From positions 17,983,001-18,047,000 of the forward strand of contig CM043698.1 in the NCBI GenBank assembly GCA_023935145.1: 64,000 nt of DNA. Direction: 5' to 3'. Below, piece after piece: positions 36,668 to 48,700 of this stretch. Position 1 is the first letter of the stretch. Each line of letters opens with the position of its first letter. The DNA is from Bretschneidera sinensis (lineage: Eukaryota; Streptophyta; Magnoliopsida; Brassicales; Akaniaceae). A program made the translations under genes and the position numbers. Below the pieces are notes generated by a model. It did no database searches and was not told where the DNA came from. It saw only the letters and a program-made list of their open reading frames with translations.

Positions 36668-39600
36668 ATGATGGGATTTGCCAAGTTCGACATTGAAAAA
36701 TTCACCGGAAAGAACGACTTTGGCTTGTGGAGAGTCAAGATAAGAGTTGTGTTAGTACAACAGGGCGTTGTGGAAGCACTGCAAGGACCAGCGGCCTTAC
36801 CTGCTAAGATGCCCGAGAAAGAGAAGAACATTATCTTGGATAAAGCTCATAGTGCAATAATTATAAGTCTAGGTGATAAAGCTTTGAGGGAAATGACAAG
36901 GGAGACAACGGCGCAGGCACAATGGGCTAAACTTGAATTGCTCTATATGACGAAATCCCTGGCCAACAGACTCTTCTTGAAGCAATGTCTGTACTCCTTC
37001 AAGATGCATGAAGAAAAATCAATCTCAGAGCAGATTGATGAGTTTAATAAGATCATAGATGATCTTGAAAACATTGATGTCAAGACCTGATTAGAGCCAA
37101 AGAGCTTCAGAAGAAACATAATATAAATGAGGAGAACAGTGGAGATGGTCTTACTGTTAGAGGAAGATCAGACAGAAAAGACTCCAGGAATAATCAGAAC
37201 AGATCAAGATCGAGACAAGGAAAGAAAAGTGGAAATCAGTCATCAAATGGACCTTTCAAGTGTTACCATTGCGACAAGGAAGCCCATTTCAAGAAGAACT
37301 GTCCTGACAGGAGAAAAAGGCATCAAAAAAAGCCAAAAGATTCAGGAGAAGCGAGTGTAGTCTCTGATGGTTATGATTCGGCTGAAGCTTTGATAATTAG
37401 TGAGTCAGAATCAAGCAAGGAGTGGATTCTTGACTCAGGCTGCTCCTTCCATATATATCCTCATAAAGATTGGTTCGAGACACTCCAACTGGTCAATGGT
37501 GGATCTATACTGCTTGGAGACAACAAAGCGTGCAGGGTGGTTGGCAGTGGGACAATCAGGATAAGGATGTCTGATGGAGCTGAACGAATACTGCAACATG
37601 TCAGGTACATTCCAGAACTCAAAAGGAATCTGATTTCTTTAGGCATGTTGGAATCAAGTGGCTATACCTTTAAAGTTGAAAATAGTTGTATTAAAGTAGC
37701 TAAAGGCTCTTTAATTGCCATGAAAGGAGTTAGAAATAATGGTCTGTATTCACTAATCGGAAGAACTGTGATTGGTAACTCCTCTAGTGTAGTTCAGCCT
37801 GAAACTGACAAAACTAGATTATGGCACATGAGGTTGGGGCACGTAAGTGAAAGGGGCCTACAAAAATTGTCTAAACAGAACCTGTTAGGTGGTGACCAAG
37901 TTGGTAAACTAGAGTTTTGTGAACAATGTATGTTGAGGAAGTCAACTAGAGTGAAGTTCTTTATTGGAACTCACACAACAAAGAAACCATTAGATTATGT
38001 ACATAGTGATCTATGGGGTCCCACTAGAACTCAAACACATGGAGGTGGGAGGTATTTTTTGTCTGTCATAGATGACTAAACTAGAAGAGTGTGGGTTTTC
38101 ATTCTAAAAACAAAAGATGAAGCCTTTGAACGGTTCAAGGACTGGTTAACTCTCACTGAAAACAAAATGGAAACAAAACTGAAGCATTTGAGAACTGACA
38201 ATGGCCTGGAATATTTTTCAAAGCAGTTTAAAGAGTTTTGCAGGAAATATGGCATTACAAGGCACAAAACAGTTCGAAATACCCCTCAGCAGAATGGATT
38301 AGCTGAGATGATGAATAGAACTCTCTTAGAGAGAGTGAGATGCATGCTGCTAAATGCTGGATTACCCAAAAGCTTTTGGGGTGAAGCTATGTCAACAGCC
38401 TGTTATCTTATTAACAGGTGCCCATCAACAGCTATTGGAATGAAGACTCCTTTGGAAATGTGGTATGGGAAACCAGGTAACTACAACAACCTCAGAGTTT
38501 TTGGATGTTTGGCATATGCTCATATCAGACAAGATAAACTGGAGGCAAGAGCTTTGAGGTGTATTTTCATTGGCTACCCATGCGGAACCAAGGGTTATAA
38601 ATTGTGGTGTATGGAGCCTGGCCAACAGAAATGTATCATTAGTAGAGACGTGGTTTTTGATGAGTCTAAAATGGCAAACCTACAAAGCCATGTTACTAAG
38701 AACAGTGTTACAAAGGAGGGTGTTCCAATTGAGGTGGAGCTGCAACAACAAGAAACAGTGGCTGACCAAAGGACTGGAGTGCATGTTCAAGGTAGAGAGG
38801 TAGAAGACCAGCAAGAAACAGAACCAGAAACCAGATTGGATGACTACAATCTAGTGAGAGATAGACAAAGAAGAACCATTAGACCACCAGAGAGGTATGG
38901 CCATGCAGACTTGATCTCCTACGCATTGAGTGTTGCAGAAGAGATTGAAGAGGCTGAACCAAACAACTACAAGGAAGCTCTGAAGAGTAAGGAGAGACAC
39001 AAGTGGGCTGATGCAATGGATGAGGAAATAGCTTCTCTGATGAAAACAAAACCTAGGAGCTCTTGGACAGACCAAAGAACCAACGAATAGTAGGCTGTAA
39101 ATGGATATTCAAGAAGAATGAGGGAATACCAGGAGTGGAAAAGGCCAGGTATAAAGCCAGGCTAGTTGCAAAGAGATTCACACAGGTTTAAGGGATTGAT
39201 TTCAATGAAATTTTTTCACCTATGGTAAAACATTGCTCAATCAAGTTGATTTTAGTATTAGTGGCTCAATATGACTTGGAACTGGAGCAGTTAGATGTTA
39301 AAACTGTTTTCTTACATGGAGAGTTGGAAGAAACCATCTATATGGATCAGCCAGATGGGTACTGCACTTCTGAAACCAGGGACAAAGTCTGTTTGCTAAG
39401 GAAATCATTGTATGGACTTAAACAAAGTCCAAGACAATGGTGTAAAAGATTTGATGAGTTTATGTTGAGGATTGGTTTTGTTAGAAGCAGCTACGATAGT
39501 TGTGCATACATGAAGAAGCAAGATGGTGACATAAGTACTTACCTGCTCCTGTATGTAGATGATATGCTAGTAGCTAGCAGAAGCAAGGAGGAAGTCTAGA

Positions 39601-40459
39601 AGATTAAAGGTATGCTCAACTCAGAATTTGACATGAAGGACTTGGGGCCTGCCACGAAGATCTTAGGGATGGAGATCACAAGAGACAGAAAGAAAAGCAG
39701 CTTGTTCTTGTCTCAGAAGTCATATATTCAGAAAGTATTAGTAAGGTTCAATATGTATGAGGCCAAGCAGGTTACAACACCAATTGGTCAACACTTTAGA
39801 TTGTCAAACTCTCAAGCACCTGAGAGTGAAGATGAGAAACGATACATGGAGAGTGTCCCTTATGCCAGTGGGGTTGGTAGCATTATGTATGAGATGGTTT
39901 GCAGTAGGCCAAACTTGGCTTATGCTGTCAGCATTATAAGCAGGTTTATGGAAAATCCTGGACAAGCTCACTGGGAAGCTTTGAAGTGGACCTTTAGATA
40001 CTTAAAGGGTACTACTGAGTTGGGACTGTTGTTTAAAAAGCAAGAGAATGAAAGGGATAAGGTGGTTGGCTATGTGGACTTTCATTATGCAAGGAGCATT
40101 GACACTAGGAAGTCACTGACTATATTCATTTTTACAGTCTTTGGTATTGCAGTCAGCTGGAAGTCCAATATGCAATCTGTTGTAGCTCTTTCAACAACAG
40201 AGGTTGAATACAGCCGAAGGTTGTAACATTGTTTTGTGACAACCAAAGCACAATTCACTTGACCAGGAACCAGGTCTTTCATGAGAGGTCTAAGCATATA
40301 GACGTGAAGCTTCATTTTGTGAGGGATGTTGTTGCTAAGGGTTCGATAACAGTGGAAAAGATACCCACTGAAGAGAATCCAGCTGACATGCTTACAAAGG
40401 CATTACCTGCAGCTAAGTTCAGACACTGTCTGGACTTAGTGAACTCAACTAAGGAGTAA
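36668..40459 (+). pseudogene. Decayed gag-pol of Copia-T copy B
   Basis: Gag starts at ATG 36668 (MMGFAKFDIEKFTGKNDFGL) and stops at 37090. After a frame break, a knuckle CYHCDKEAHFKKNC lies at about 37257-37300. The next frame (37390-38079) holds the protease (WILDSGCSFHIYPH) and pre-integrase zinc region, ending at a TAA where the D-D-Y of integrase would be read. 38089-39090 is the integrase core (LRTDNGLEYFSKQF, RNTPQQNGLAEMMNR) to the linker. 39222-39599 and 39612-40226 hold RT (LYVDDMLVASR), and 40229-40459 holds the RNase H end. At least six breaks, all but the leftmost shared with copy A where it overlaps. Confidence 0.93.
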
Positions 40460-40530
40460 AAGCCCTTCGGGGCTGAGAGGAGGGAATGATCATCATGGAG
40501 GTTTTGTAATTGGGAGTCAAGGTGGAGAAT

Positions 40531-41077
40531 TGTTGTGGTGACTCACAATTACTGGACTAAGGCAATGCCTTGAATCAGGAGGTGGTTATGACAGTTGGAG
40601 GCCAAAACTGTCATAACTAACTCGGTTATAACTGTCAGTGGCCTTGATAGTTGGTAAAAGGAAAAGAAAGCTTCTGATTGGTGAACCAGTCAACTTGGAA
40701 GGATCATTGGCTATATATATATATAATGATGTAAGTGAGTTGAGAGGGTTCAAAAGAAATCAATTGGGCTTGTAATGAGAGGTTGAGAAGTTTTGGGAAA
40801 CACATTGAGGGACTTAGGAAACTTATATCGGGTTTGAGAGTGAGAGTTTGAAACAGAGTTCATCCCTGTGTTTGAAGCCTTTGTTGATTGTCTTAGTGAA
40901 TTCTTTTGATTCCCTCCCCATGGATGTAGGTCACATTGACTGAACCACGTAAAGCTTTGGTGTTCTTGGTTACTGTTTTTTTTTTCTTGACTGTTGATTT
41001 GTGTTCACGTGGTTAGAATCTGACTCTGTCTTGTTCTGTGTTCGTACTCAGTGGTTTTTTGGTAGATTTTCATAACA
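40531..41077 (+). repeat. 3' LTR of Copia-T copy B (547 bp)
   Basis: TG...CA ends, nearly identical to 2004-2552 apart from the length of the (TA)n run. It differs from its own 5' LTR by about 20 substitutions and a short insertion (gtaacc) in the latter. Confidence 0.92.
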
Positions 41078-41082
41078 ATTGC

Positions 41083-41226
41083 TATGAGCAACATTTTCTC
41101 ATCTACACTCAAACATTATCGTCAACTTTCTGTAAAGTAGATTGCATTAAAAATCTCTATATTAAAGTCGAATTCAATCATTATTTTTACTGCAACCTGG
41201 GAAAGGAGTGGGTCTATATAGGGTAA
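41083..41226 (+). pseudogene. Aspartic protease-like pseudogene, continuation after Copia-T
   Basis: The frame interrupted at 36087 resumes here as YEQHF and runs to a stop at 41224-41226 through SSTFCKVDC. Removing the element and one copy of attgc restores one reading frame across the site, which supports insertion into formerly coding DNA. Downstream the similarity fades. Confidence 0.6.
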
Positions 41227-43314
41227 CTTATGTATGATGGTTTTTTCTTAATTTTAGGGACGAGGTCAGAAATTTCTTCTAAATAGAGCCAAAATATATG
41301 ACCCTCATCATCCATGAAAGAGGCTTACATATAGATGTGGAAACAAATACTAATTGATATTTATTATATATGGGGTAATACTATAAAATACTAGTTAATA
41401 CTGGATATATTGTGTATGTACTATGCATATGTTATGCATGTACTGTGCATATGTTGTGCACGTGCATAAAATATGCATATTTATCACAATTGTAGATTAA
41501 AATAATAATTAATCTTCATCCTTAATAAGCATGCAGATGATTTTAGTTTATGCGCCTACAATTGTTGATGGAAGATGATGAGAAGAAGCCCAAAATGAAA
41601 CTACTACCTGCTGGAGAAGGCATTTCGACACATGCCACGAAATGGTAAAGCCCAGAATTCCATTCCAGTTTCATATCCTTAAAGTCAAGTACACTTAATT
41701 TCTTCCAATCTCCTATCACTCAAATTGTTTGCCGATCAAACCATCCTTTGGACACTCAGATGCAACGCCGCATCACCTTCGATATATCAGCAAAAAGACT
41801 CCTTCACTCCAAATGGCTGCCAGTGAATTATGTATAGTAATTGAATTCCCTTGTTCTTAATTATATTGAAATAAAACTTAATTACTAATTACTAGTTATC
41901 TCTTCTGCCAGTAAAAGATCTTTGATGGAGCAGAATCCAATCTCTTGTTTTTATTGATTTTTCTTTTTTTTATATATCAAACTTAGACACCATTCTAAGT
42001 TGTACAATAGTTTTAATTGATAACCTTCCATTTCTTTATGAACTAGTGTCAACTGAAAAATTTTGTTTTAATATATATATGAGTTTGTTAATTTACCCAG
42101 GACTAATTTAGCAATATACCTCACTTTATATCTTAATTAATTATAAAATCAAAACTATATAATTTCATGTTTAAAATTAAAAAATTGACATATGGCATCA
42201 TCTAAATGCTTTTAAAAAAATTGCATTTATTTGAAAGAATCTATATTTATAGAAACGTATAAAACACATGTAAAATAGACATATGGCAACATCTATGGGC
42301 ACTAACTAATAAAATCAGGTCAAATAGACACGAAATAAAAATCTCATTTTGATTCCCTTCGTGTTATTAATGAGGTTCCAAAAAAAATTCAATGTAATTA
42401 CAAAAAACTACCAGTGGAACTCTCGGCAAAAAAAAATATGTACTAGTTCATTAATTTATGTATGTATTGAAACCATTTTGTACTCAAAATATCACTAATT
42501 TATCTCCTTATTTATACAACTACAAGTGACTTCACAGGTTGAAAATATTGGCACTCACAACATTTTGTTTTCTTAATCACTCTCTACACTAAAAGTAACC
42601 CAAAGAATATATTTTGGAACAAATAAACAAAAATTTTATGCAACTCATTTACAATTTCATGCATTATAATGTTTGAAAGGACAATAATTACAGAATTGAG
42701 TTCGTTTGTTGTAAATCCAATTTATAGAATTTATAAATGACTCAATAAAATAAATAGCATAAAACTGTGTTCATCAAAATATATTTTATCTCTTTAATTT
42801 CTCCCTCTTCAATGAAAAAATAAAAAGTATTTTGTATCATGCATAACCTTTTTGGTTATATATAATATTTAGAATGCTATGATATTTTAGGAAATAAACA
42901 TTAAATTTTATTCTAAACATTCTAAATATAAAAATTAATTGATTTATATACTTTAATATAAAAAAAATTAAACATGAGAATTCATTTGCAATTGAAAATG
43001 ATTTTTTTTCAATTCATTTAAATATAAAACAAATTATATTTTATTTGGTTTCAAACATAACGTAAGTCCATTCCCATTACACAAATTTTTAGGTAGATTA
43101 GATCAAAATGGAGGCACATTTAACCACGGTTAACTTTGATCTTGTTAATTGGTTCAAAAAAATCTAAATTTAATTTTCTATCGTTAAGCACGGTTAAAAA
43201 TCAGGTCTACCACGGAGATAATTCTTAATTAGATATAGTCAATGAATATTTCTTAGACTAAAAATACACTTTCATATAGAGAGAGTTAAAATTTCTCCGG
43301 AACTGGTCAGATAG

Positions 43315-43380
<66 letters not shown>

Positions 43381-44122
43381 CTTCGAATTTCCTATATTTC
43401 TATTTGATTATTCTAAGCTGTAGAAGGATTTCAATTGGCAGCCTTCCATTTATTTATGAACTAGTGTCAACTTAAAAAAAATAATTATATATGAGTAATG
43501 CTGCTTGAAACCCCCCAAACCCCATCACAGATTAGATGAATCGACCAACTTAAACGAGTCATGTTTTATTGGATGATTTTCTTTTAGATTGAGTTTAAAA
43601 TTAATATTTTAAATCATTTCGAAATTTTATTAGTAATTTTTAAATTTTTTATTGACAACATTATTTTTTAAGTCTCACATTTACATTAACGTTACTGATA
43701 AAACTCATTAAAATTATTAGTAAAATTTCGAACTAATTTAAAACCAAATGTTTAAACCCAACTCAACCAAGTAATTTTACTATTTGAGGGCTTTGGAGGA
43801 ATAAATGTATCCTCTTATTTTCTTTAAAAGAACGTCGAAACAAGAAAGAATTACATCTACCATTTCATTTCCTCTCATTTCCTTGTATATCCAAACAAAA
43901 AGTTAGTTTTTTCGTTCTTTTATTTATTTTCGGAATTAACCTTTCATGAAGATAATTTCGCACAAATGGTTTTATTTGTACAAAAACAATACAACTAGAC
44001 TGGCTATACCTAGTGTCGATTAGTTTTAAAGAAAACTACTATTAGTTTTTACACAACTGGTTATAAAAACATTCACAAGAAACGAAAAAGCACTGATAAA
44101 TTAATCATGATGTCTATCAATT
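41227..44122. other. Noncoding 3' flank of GLR-D
   Basis: 41227-43735 is the near-identical partner of 2702-5163. 43736-44122 continues into the GLR 3' flank that copy A has lost. It holds a 60-bp (AT)n run at 43317-43376. No gene seen. Confidence 0.8.
43317..43376. repeat. (AT)30 microsatellite, 60 bp
   Basis: An uninterrupted AT run, more than three times the length of the same locus in the duplicate (4794-4811) although the surrounding DNA hardly differs. Confidence 0.95.
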
Positions 44123-44197
44123 TTACACATCCTCAGAGGTGATGCTAGAATTTGTAGAATGAGTTTCATCTTCTTCGTCGCTGCAGGTAATCGGTTC

Positions 44198-44413
44198 TGT
44201 TGAATTTAAGAGAGGAAGTGAGACAATACAAAAAGAAGAATTGTATTGAATGGTGTGATTTACTTACAAAGGGAGCTATCCTATTTATATAAGCTAATAG
44301 GAGAAGCAAAGCTATACACAACCAATGTAGGATTATCCTATTTATACAAGCTAATAGGAGAAGCAAAGCTATACACAACCAATGTGGGACTAAGCCCATA
44401 TAATACATTAACA
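44198..44413 (-). repeat. 3' LTR of Copia-1 (216 bp)
   Basis: It runs TGTTGAATTT...CATTAACA in plus reading. It contains a 57-bp tandem duplication (44277-44390; unit from tatcctatttata to accaatgt) present in both LTRs. The single difference I see from the other LTR is a in place of g in caatgtagga. Confidence 0.95.
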
Positions 44414-44426
44414 TCCCCCCTCAAAC

Positions 44427-47400
44427 TCAAGGCGGTAAGTGGGAGGTGAACTTGAGTTTGGAAACCATAGAGTGAAAGCGTCCGGGTGGATGAGCCTTAG
44501 TGAAAATGTCAGCTGTCTGATCGGCTGAACTGACGGATTGTAGACGAACCGTATTCTGGAGAATGTGATCACGGATGAAGTGGATATCATTCTCGATGTG
44601 TTTTGTACGCTCGTGGAAGACATCATTGTGAGCGATCTGAATAGCACTCCTGTTGTCACAGTGTAGGATAGTGGCAGCAGGAGAAGAGATACCCATGTCA
44701 GCGAGTAGCCATCGAAGCCAGAGAAGTTCTTGAGTTGCATCAGCCATGGCACGATATTCAGCTTCAGTACTGGAGCGAGCAACCACAGTTTGTTTCTTAC
44801 TACGCCAGGAAATGAGAGAATTGCCCAAAAAGAAACAGTAACCAGTGGTTGAACGTCTGTCGGTGGGGTCTCCGGCCCAATCGGCATCAGAATAGGCTTG
44901 TAAAACGGGGGCAGACTGTGCTGAGAAATGAAGCCCATGAAATAAAGTACCCTTGACGTACCTAAGAATGCGAAGAACAGCCGAGTAATGGGTGGTCCGA
45001 GGAGCGGACAAGAACCGACTGACCTGATGAACGGCATAGGCAATGTCAGGGCGAGTGACAGTAAGAAATACAAGACTTCCAACCAGTTGACGATATAGAG
45101 TGGCATCCTGAAGAGGTGAACCATCGAGTGGGGTAAGTCTGACATTCGGCTCGAGAGGAGTAGTGGCAGTGGTTGAGTCAGTGATCCCAGCCTTGGAAAG
45201 GAGGTCCGAGGCATATTTGGCCTGAGAGAGAAAAAATCCATCAGAATTAGATGAGACTTCGAGGCCAAGAAAATAGGTGAGCACACCAAGATCTTTCATC
45301 TCGAATTGGCCACTGAGAAACTTTTTGAGTTCAGAAATACCATGTAGATCATCTCCAGTAATAACCATATCATCCACGTATAGTAAAAGAATGATAATAC
45401 CGTTGGTAGTATGGCGGATAAACAGAGCTGAATCATGAGCACTCGGTGTGAACCCAAACTGATGAATGGTAGTACTGAATTTGGCAAACCAGGCACGTGG
45501 AGCTTGTTTCAAACCATATAGGGCACGACGAAGGCGACAAACTTTGTTTCGAGGGGCATCCAAGCCGAGAGGTGTATGCATATAGACTTCCTCAAGAAGA
45601 TCCCCATTGAGAAATGCATTTTTGACATCCATTTGAAATAGAGTCCATCTTCGAATGGCGGCGACAGCAAGGAGTGTACGGACAGATGTGAGCCTCGCCA
45701 CTGGAGCAAATGTCTCTTCATAGTCAATGCCATATTCCTGAGCAAATCCCTTAGCAACAAGTCGGGCTTTATATCGTTCAATAGAGCCATCAGAAAGTGT
45801 CTTGATCTTAAACACCCATTTGCACCCAATAGGAGTTTTTCCAGGGGGCAGATCAACAATATCCCAGGTATGAGTTTTAGCTAGGGCCTGAAGTTCTTCA
45901 TCCATTGCTTTCTGCCAAAGTGGATTAGCACTAGCCTCCTTATAGGATTGAGGCTCATGCAGATGAAGTATAGTGGAAAAACAATGATAATCACAATGGT
46001 AATCAGCAAGATGAGAAGGGGGATGAGTTACCCTGGTAGATCTGCGGGGGTGATCTGGAGGATGGCTCTCAGAGGGAGTTGGTGCAGACTCATCAGACAT
46101 AGGAATATCCTCGGGCACGACCGATTGAGTCAGAGAGGTGAGGTCAGTTGAGGGTTCTGGAGCTGGAGCTAGGTCCGGAACGGAAGGGGTGATATCGGCT
46201 GGTGATTCGGAGGTGGACTCAACAGTACCTGAAACTGGATTCTCAGGAAATAACTTAATAGATGGATCAGTAAAGAATCTGGAGTTAGTGATGGTTGACA
46301 TGTCAAATGACTGTAACGAAGAGAACATTTGATGTTCCCAAAAAATGACATGATGAGAGATACGAAGAGTTTTAGAAATAGGATCCCAGCACCGATACCC
46401 CTTATGTTCAATACCATATCCAATGAAACAACACAGATGAGCCCTTGGTTGTAATTTGTTGTGTTCATGTGGTTTGAGAAGAACAAAACAAGCGCAACCA
46501 AAGACTCTGAGGTTAGAGTAATCAGGAGATTTATCGAAAAGACGCTCGAATGGAGACTGATTTTGGATTGTAGCGGAAGGGACACGATTGATTGTGTACA
46601 CTGCGGTTAAGGCAGCATCACCCCAGAAACGTTCAGGACATGATGACGAAATGAGTAGAGCACGAACAGTGTCAAGAATATGTCTATGTTTGCGTTCGGC
46701 TCGTCCATTTTGTTGGGAGGTTCCAGGGCACGAGCGATGGGGAAGCGTGCCATTTTTGTGAAGTAGGTTTAGAAAAACACGGTCTTTATATTCCATTGCA
46801 TTATCTGAACGAAAAATTTTGATATTCCGAGAGAATTGAGTTTGAACCATAGAAGAAAAATCAGAATATATTTGAAAGAGTTCAGATCTGCTTTTCATAA
46901 GAAACAACCAAGTATAACGAGAATAGTCATCCACAAATATAACAAAATAACGAGCACCACCCATGGATGTATGAGGAGAAGGCCCCCAAACGTCAGAATG
47001 TACTAAATCAAAAGGTGCAAGGGAAACAGACTGACTCTCATTAAAAGGTAAAGCTGATTGTTTTGCAAGTTGACAATGAATACAATGAAAAGACTCATGC
47101 TGAAGTGATCCTAACTGACCACTAGAAATAAGAGAATGTAGAGGGCTGGATGAAGTGTGACCTAACCGAGAGTGCCACAATTCCACAGGAGAGAGTGCTG
47201 GGATGGATGCGGCTGATTGGTTTGGTAATGGTGATGATGGGACTTGGAGGTGAGTAAGCTCAAAGAAGCGTCCAACTTTACGGCCGGTTCCAAGGAGTTT
47301 TCCTGTCTGAGGGTCTTGCACACGACAACCAGTAGAAGAAAAATGCAAATCAAGTCCAAGATCACATAGTTGTCCAACAGATATAAGGTTAAGCGTAAGA

Positions 47401-48635
47401 TTAGGAACCAAATATGTGTCAGGGAGAGACAGATGAGAACTGTCAACATGTCCAGTGTGGCTGACCAACATATTTGATCCATTGGCAGTGTGAATAGTAG
47501 GTGCATGCTCATCACGAGTTTTAAAGGAAAATATGGAGGCATCAGAAGTCATATGATTGCAACAAGCAGAATCAAAATACCATCTGGATGTACCTGGTGT
47601 AGCTGACATGGCTATATTGTTACCAGTTTTAGTTAGAGCCTCGGTAAGAATGGTGCATAAACCACTCCAATCAGGTGAAGAGCTGGATGAAGTTGGTGTA
47701 GCATCAGTGGCTACAACAGCAGTATTCTTTGACTTGGAATAGAACCGATTGTATGAGCCTCGTGAGCGATATTGGTTCCCATTTGACTGATTTCCAGAAG
47801 GAAGTTTAGGGCAGTCTGCAAGATAGTGACCCGGTTCTCTGCAGACTTTACATAGGCAAGAATGACATTTGAGCAATTCATGCCCTTGTGAATGACAATA
47901 CTTGCAATATAAGGGCTTCTGGTATGAGTTTGTCTTGGCAGCTTGTGTGGCAAGAGCAACGGGTGCTGCAAGGGCAACATCTGTATGAGATCCTTGTAAT
48001 GTGGCGAGACGTGTTTCCTCACTGAGTAGATCAGAAAGAACGTCGTTTAAGGGAGGTATTGCGCCTCGGTGTAGGATTGAAGCTCTTACAGGTTCAAATT
48101 CCTCTCTCAAGCCCATCAGAAATTGCATAATGCGTGTCTCAGTTCGGTACTTTCCATGAACATCGGCGTCTTTTGTGCATTCCCAAGTTGGCTCAGTGAG
48201 AGCTAACTGGTTCCACACGGCAGTCATCTGAGATAGAAAGCTGTTGATAGTTTGTCCAGGTTCTTGGCGCATGCTATGAAGGATGGAAAGAAGACGATAC
48301 CGATTTGAGATGTCTGCCCTGGTGTAGCGGTGTTGGAGAAGATCCCAAGCTTCTTTAGCTGTATGGAGTGTACCAAATTGAAGTTTGATTTCTGCGATAA
48401 TAGTGGCACGAAACCATGTGAGAATCTGGTGATTTTTGCTATCCCAGTCCTCTAGACGGTCAACATATTTGTCAGCATCTTCATCGTCTTTCTTCTTGGG
48501 TTCAGTGATATCTCCAGTCACGTAACGCCACAATTTATGTCCACGGAGGAAACCAGACATTTCTTGAGCCCACACAACATAATTAGATTCATCCAGAACA
48601 GTAGTAATAACCCGGGGTAAGTACGATTCAGCCAT
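44427..48635 (-). CDS. Copia-1 gag-pol polyprotein (1402 aa)
   Basis: It starts at ATG 48635 (MAESYLPRVITTVLDESNYV); the frame is open further upstream but without an ATG. Domains in order: gag; two CCHC knuckles (CKYCHSQGHELLKC and CKVCREPGHYLADC, about residues 244-275); aspartic protease with DSACCNHM (about 355); pre-integrase zinc region; integrase core (HSDVWGPSP, FRSDNAMEYKDR, RAERKHRHILD); reverse transcriptase with LLLYVDDMVITGDD; RNase H (AYSDADWAGDPTDRRSTTGY to KHIENDIHFIRDH). The length is usual for plant Copia of the RE1/Retrofit type. No internal stop. The protease motif is DSA where DSG is more common. Confidence 0.95.
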   Translation of the reverse strand: MAESYLPRVITTVLDESNYVVWAQEMSGFLRGHKLWRYVTGDITEPKKKDDEDADKYVDRLEDWDSKNHQILTWFRATIIAEIKLQFGTLHTAKEAWDLLQHRYTRADISNRYRLLSILHSMRQEPGQTINSFLSQMTAVWNQLALTEPTWECTKDADVHGKYRTETRIMQFLMGLREEFEPVRASILHRGAIPPLNDVLSDLLSEETRLATLQGSHTDVALAAPVALATQAAKTNSYQKPLYCKYCHSQGHELLKCHSCLCKVCREPGHYLADCPKLPSGNQSNGNQYRSRGSYNRFYSKSKNTAVVATDATPTSSSSSPDWSGLCTILTEALTKTGNNIAMSATPGTSRWYFDSACCNHMTSDASIFSFKTRDEHAPTIHTANGSNMLVSHTGHVDSSHLSLPDTYLVPNLTLNLISVGQLCDLGLDLHFSSTGCRVQDPQTGKLLGTGRKVGRFFELTHLQVPSSPLPNQSAASIPALSPVELWHSRLGHTSSSPLHSLISSGQLGSLQHESFHCIHCQLAKQSALPFNESQSVSLAPFDLVHSDVWGPSPHTSMGGARYFVIFVDDYSRYTWLFLMKSRSELFQIYSDFSSMVQTQFSRNIKIFRSDNAMEYKDRVFLNLLHKNGTLPHRSCPGTSQQNGRAERKHRHILDTVRALLISSSCPERFWGDAALTAVYTINRVPSATIQNQSPFERLFDKSPDYSNLRVFGCACFVLLKPHEHNKLQPRAHLCCFIGYGIEHKGYRCWDPISKTLRISHHVIFWEHQMFSSLQSFDMSTITNSRFFTDPSIKLFPENPVSGTVESTSESPADITPSVPDLAPAPEPSTDLTSLTQSVVPEDIPMSDESAPTPSESHPPDHPRRSTRVTHPPSHLADYHCDYHCFSTILHLHEPQSYKEASANPLWQKAMDEELQALAKTHTWDIVDLPPGKTPIGCKWVFKIKTLSDGSIERYKARLVAKGFAQEYGIDYEETFAPVARLTSVRTLLAVAAIRRWTLFQMDVKNAFLNGDLLEEVYMHTPLGLDAPRNKVCRLRRALYGLKQAPRAWFAKFSTTIHQFGFTPSAHDSALFIRHTTNGIIILLLYVDDMVITGDDLHGISELKKFLSGQFEMKDLGVLTYFLGLEVSSNSDGFFLSQAKYASDLLSKAGITDSTTATTPLEPNVRLTPLDGSPLQDATLYRQLVGSLVFLTVTRPDIAYAVHQVSRFLSAPRTTHYSAVLRILRYVKGTLFHGLHFSAQSAPVLQAYSDADWAGDPTDRRSTTGYCFFLGNSLISWRSKKQTVVARSSTEAEYRAMADATQELLWLRWLLADMGISSPAATILHCDNRSAIQIAHNDVFHERTKHIENDIHFIRDHILQNTVRLQSVSSADQTADIFTKAHPPGRFHSMVSKLKFTSHLPP

Positions 48636-48700
48636 AGGCACAAAGAGGAAGGTGAACCTCCAAAAAACCGGTGATGTGGCGATCAACTGATGATGTGGTG

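Larger units (their letters stand above)
36088..41077 (+). mobile_element. Copia-T copy B: complete but decayed Tnt1-like Copia element (4990 bp)
   Basis: The LTRs are 36088-36636 and 40531-41077, with TG...CA ends and the target duplication attgc at 36083-36087 and 41078-41082. Between them lie gag, a CCHC knuckle, protease, integrase, RT and RNase H in Copia order. The LTRs differ at roughly 20 places by eye plus indels, so the insertion is old. By contrast its 3' part differs from copy A (1-2552) at only a few bases. Hence the element was already decayed when the region was duplicated. Confidence 0.95.

Noticed and set aside
48636..48686. Upstream extension of the Copia-1 polyprotein by 17 residues
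   Set aside because: The upstream start is TTG. MAESYLPR with a true ATG at 48635 fits the usual gag start better.
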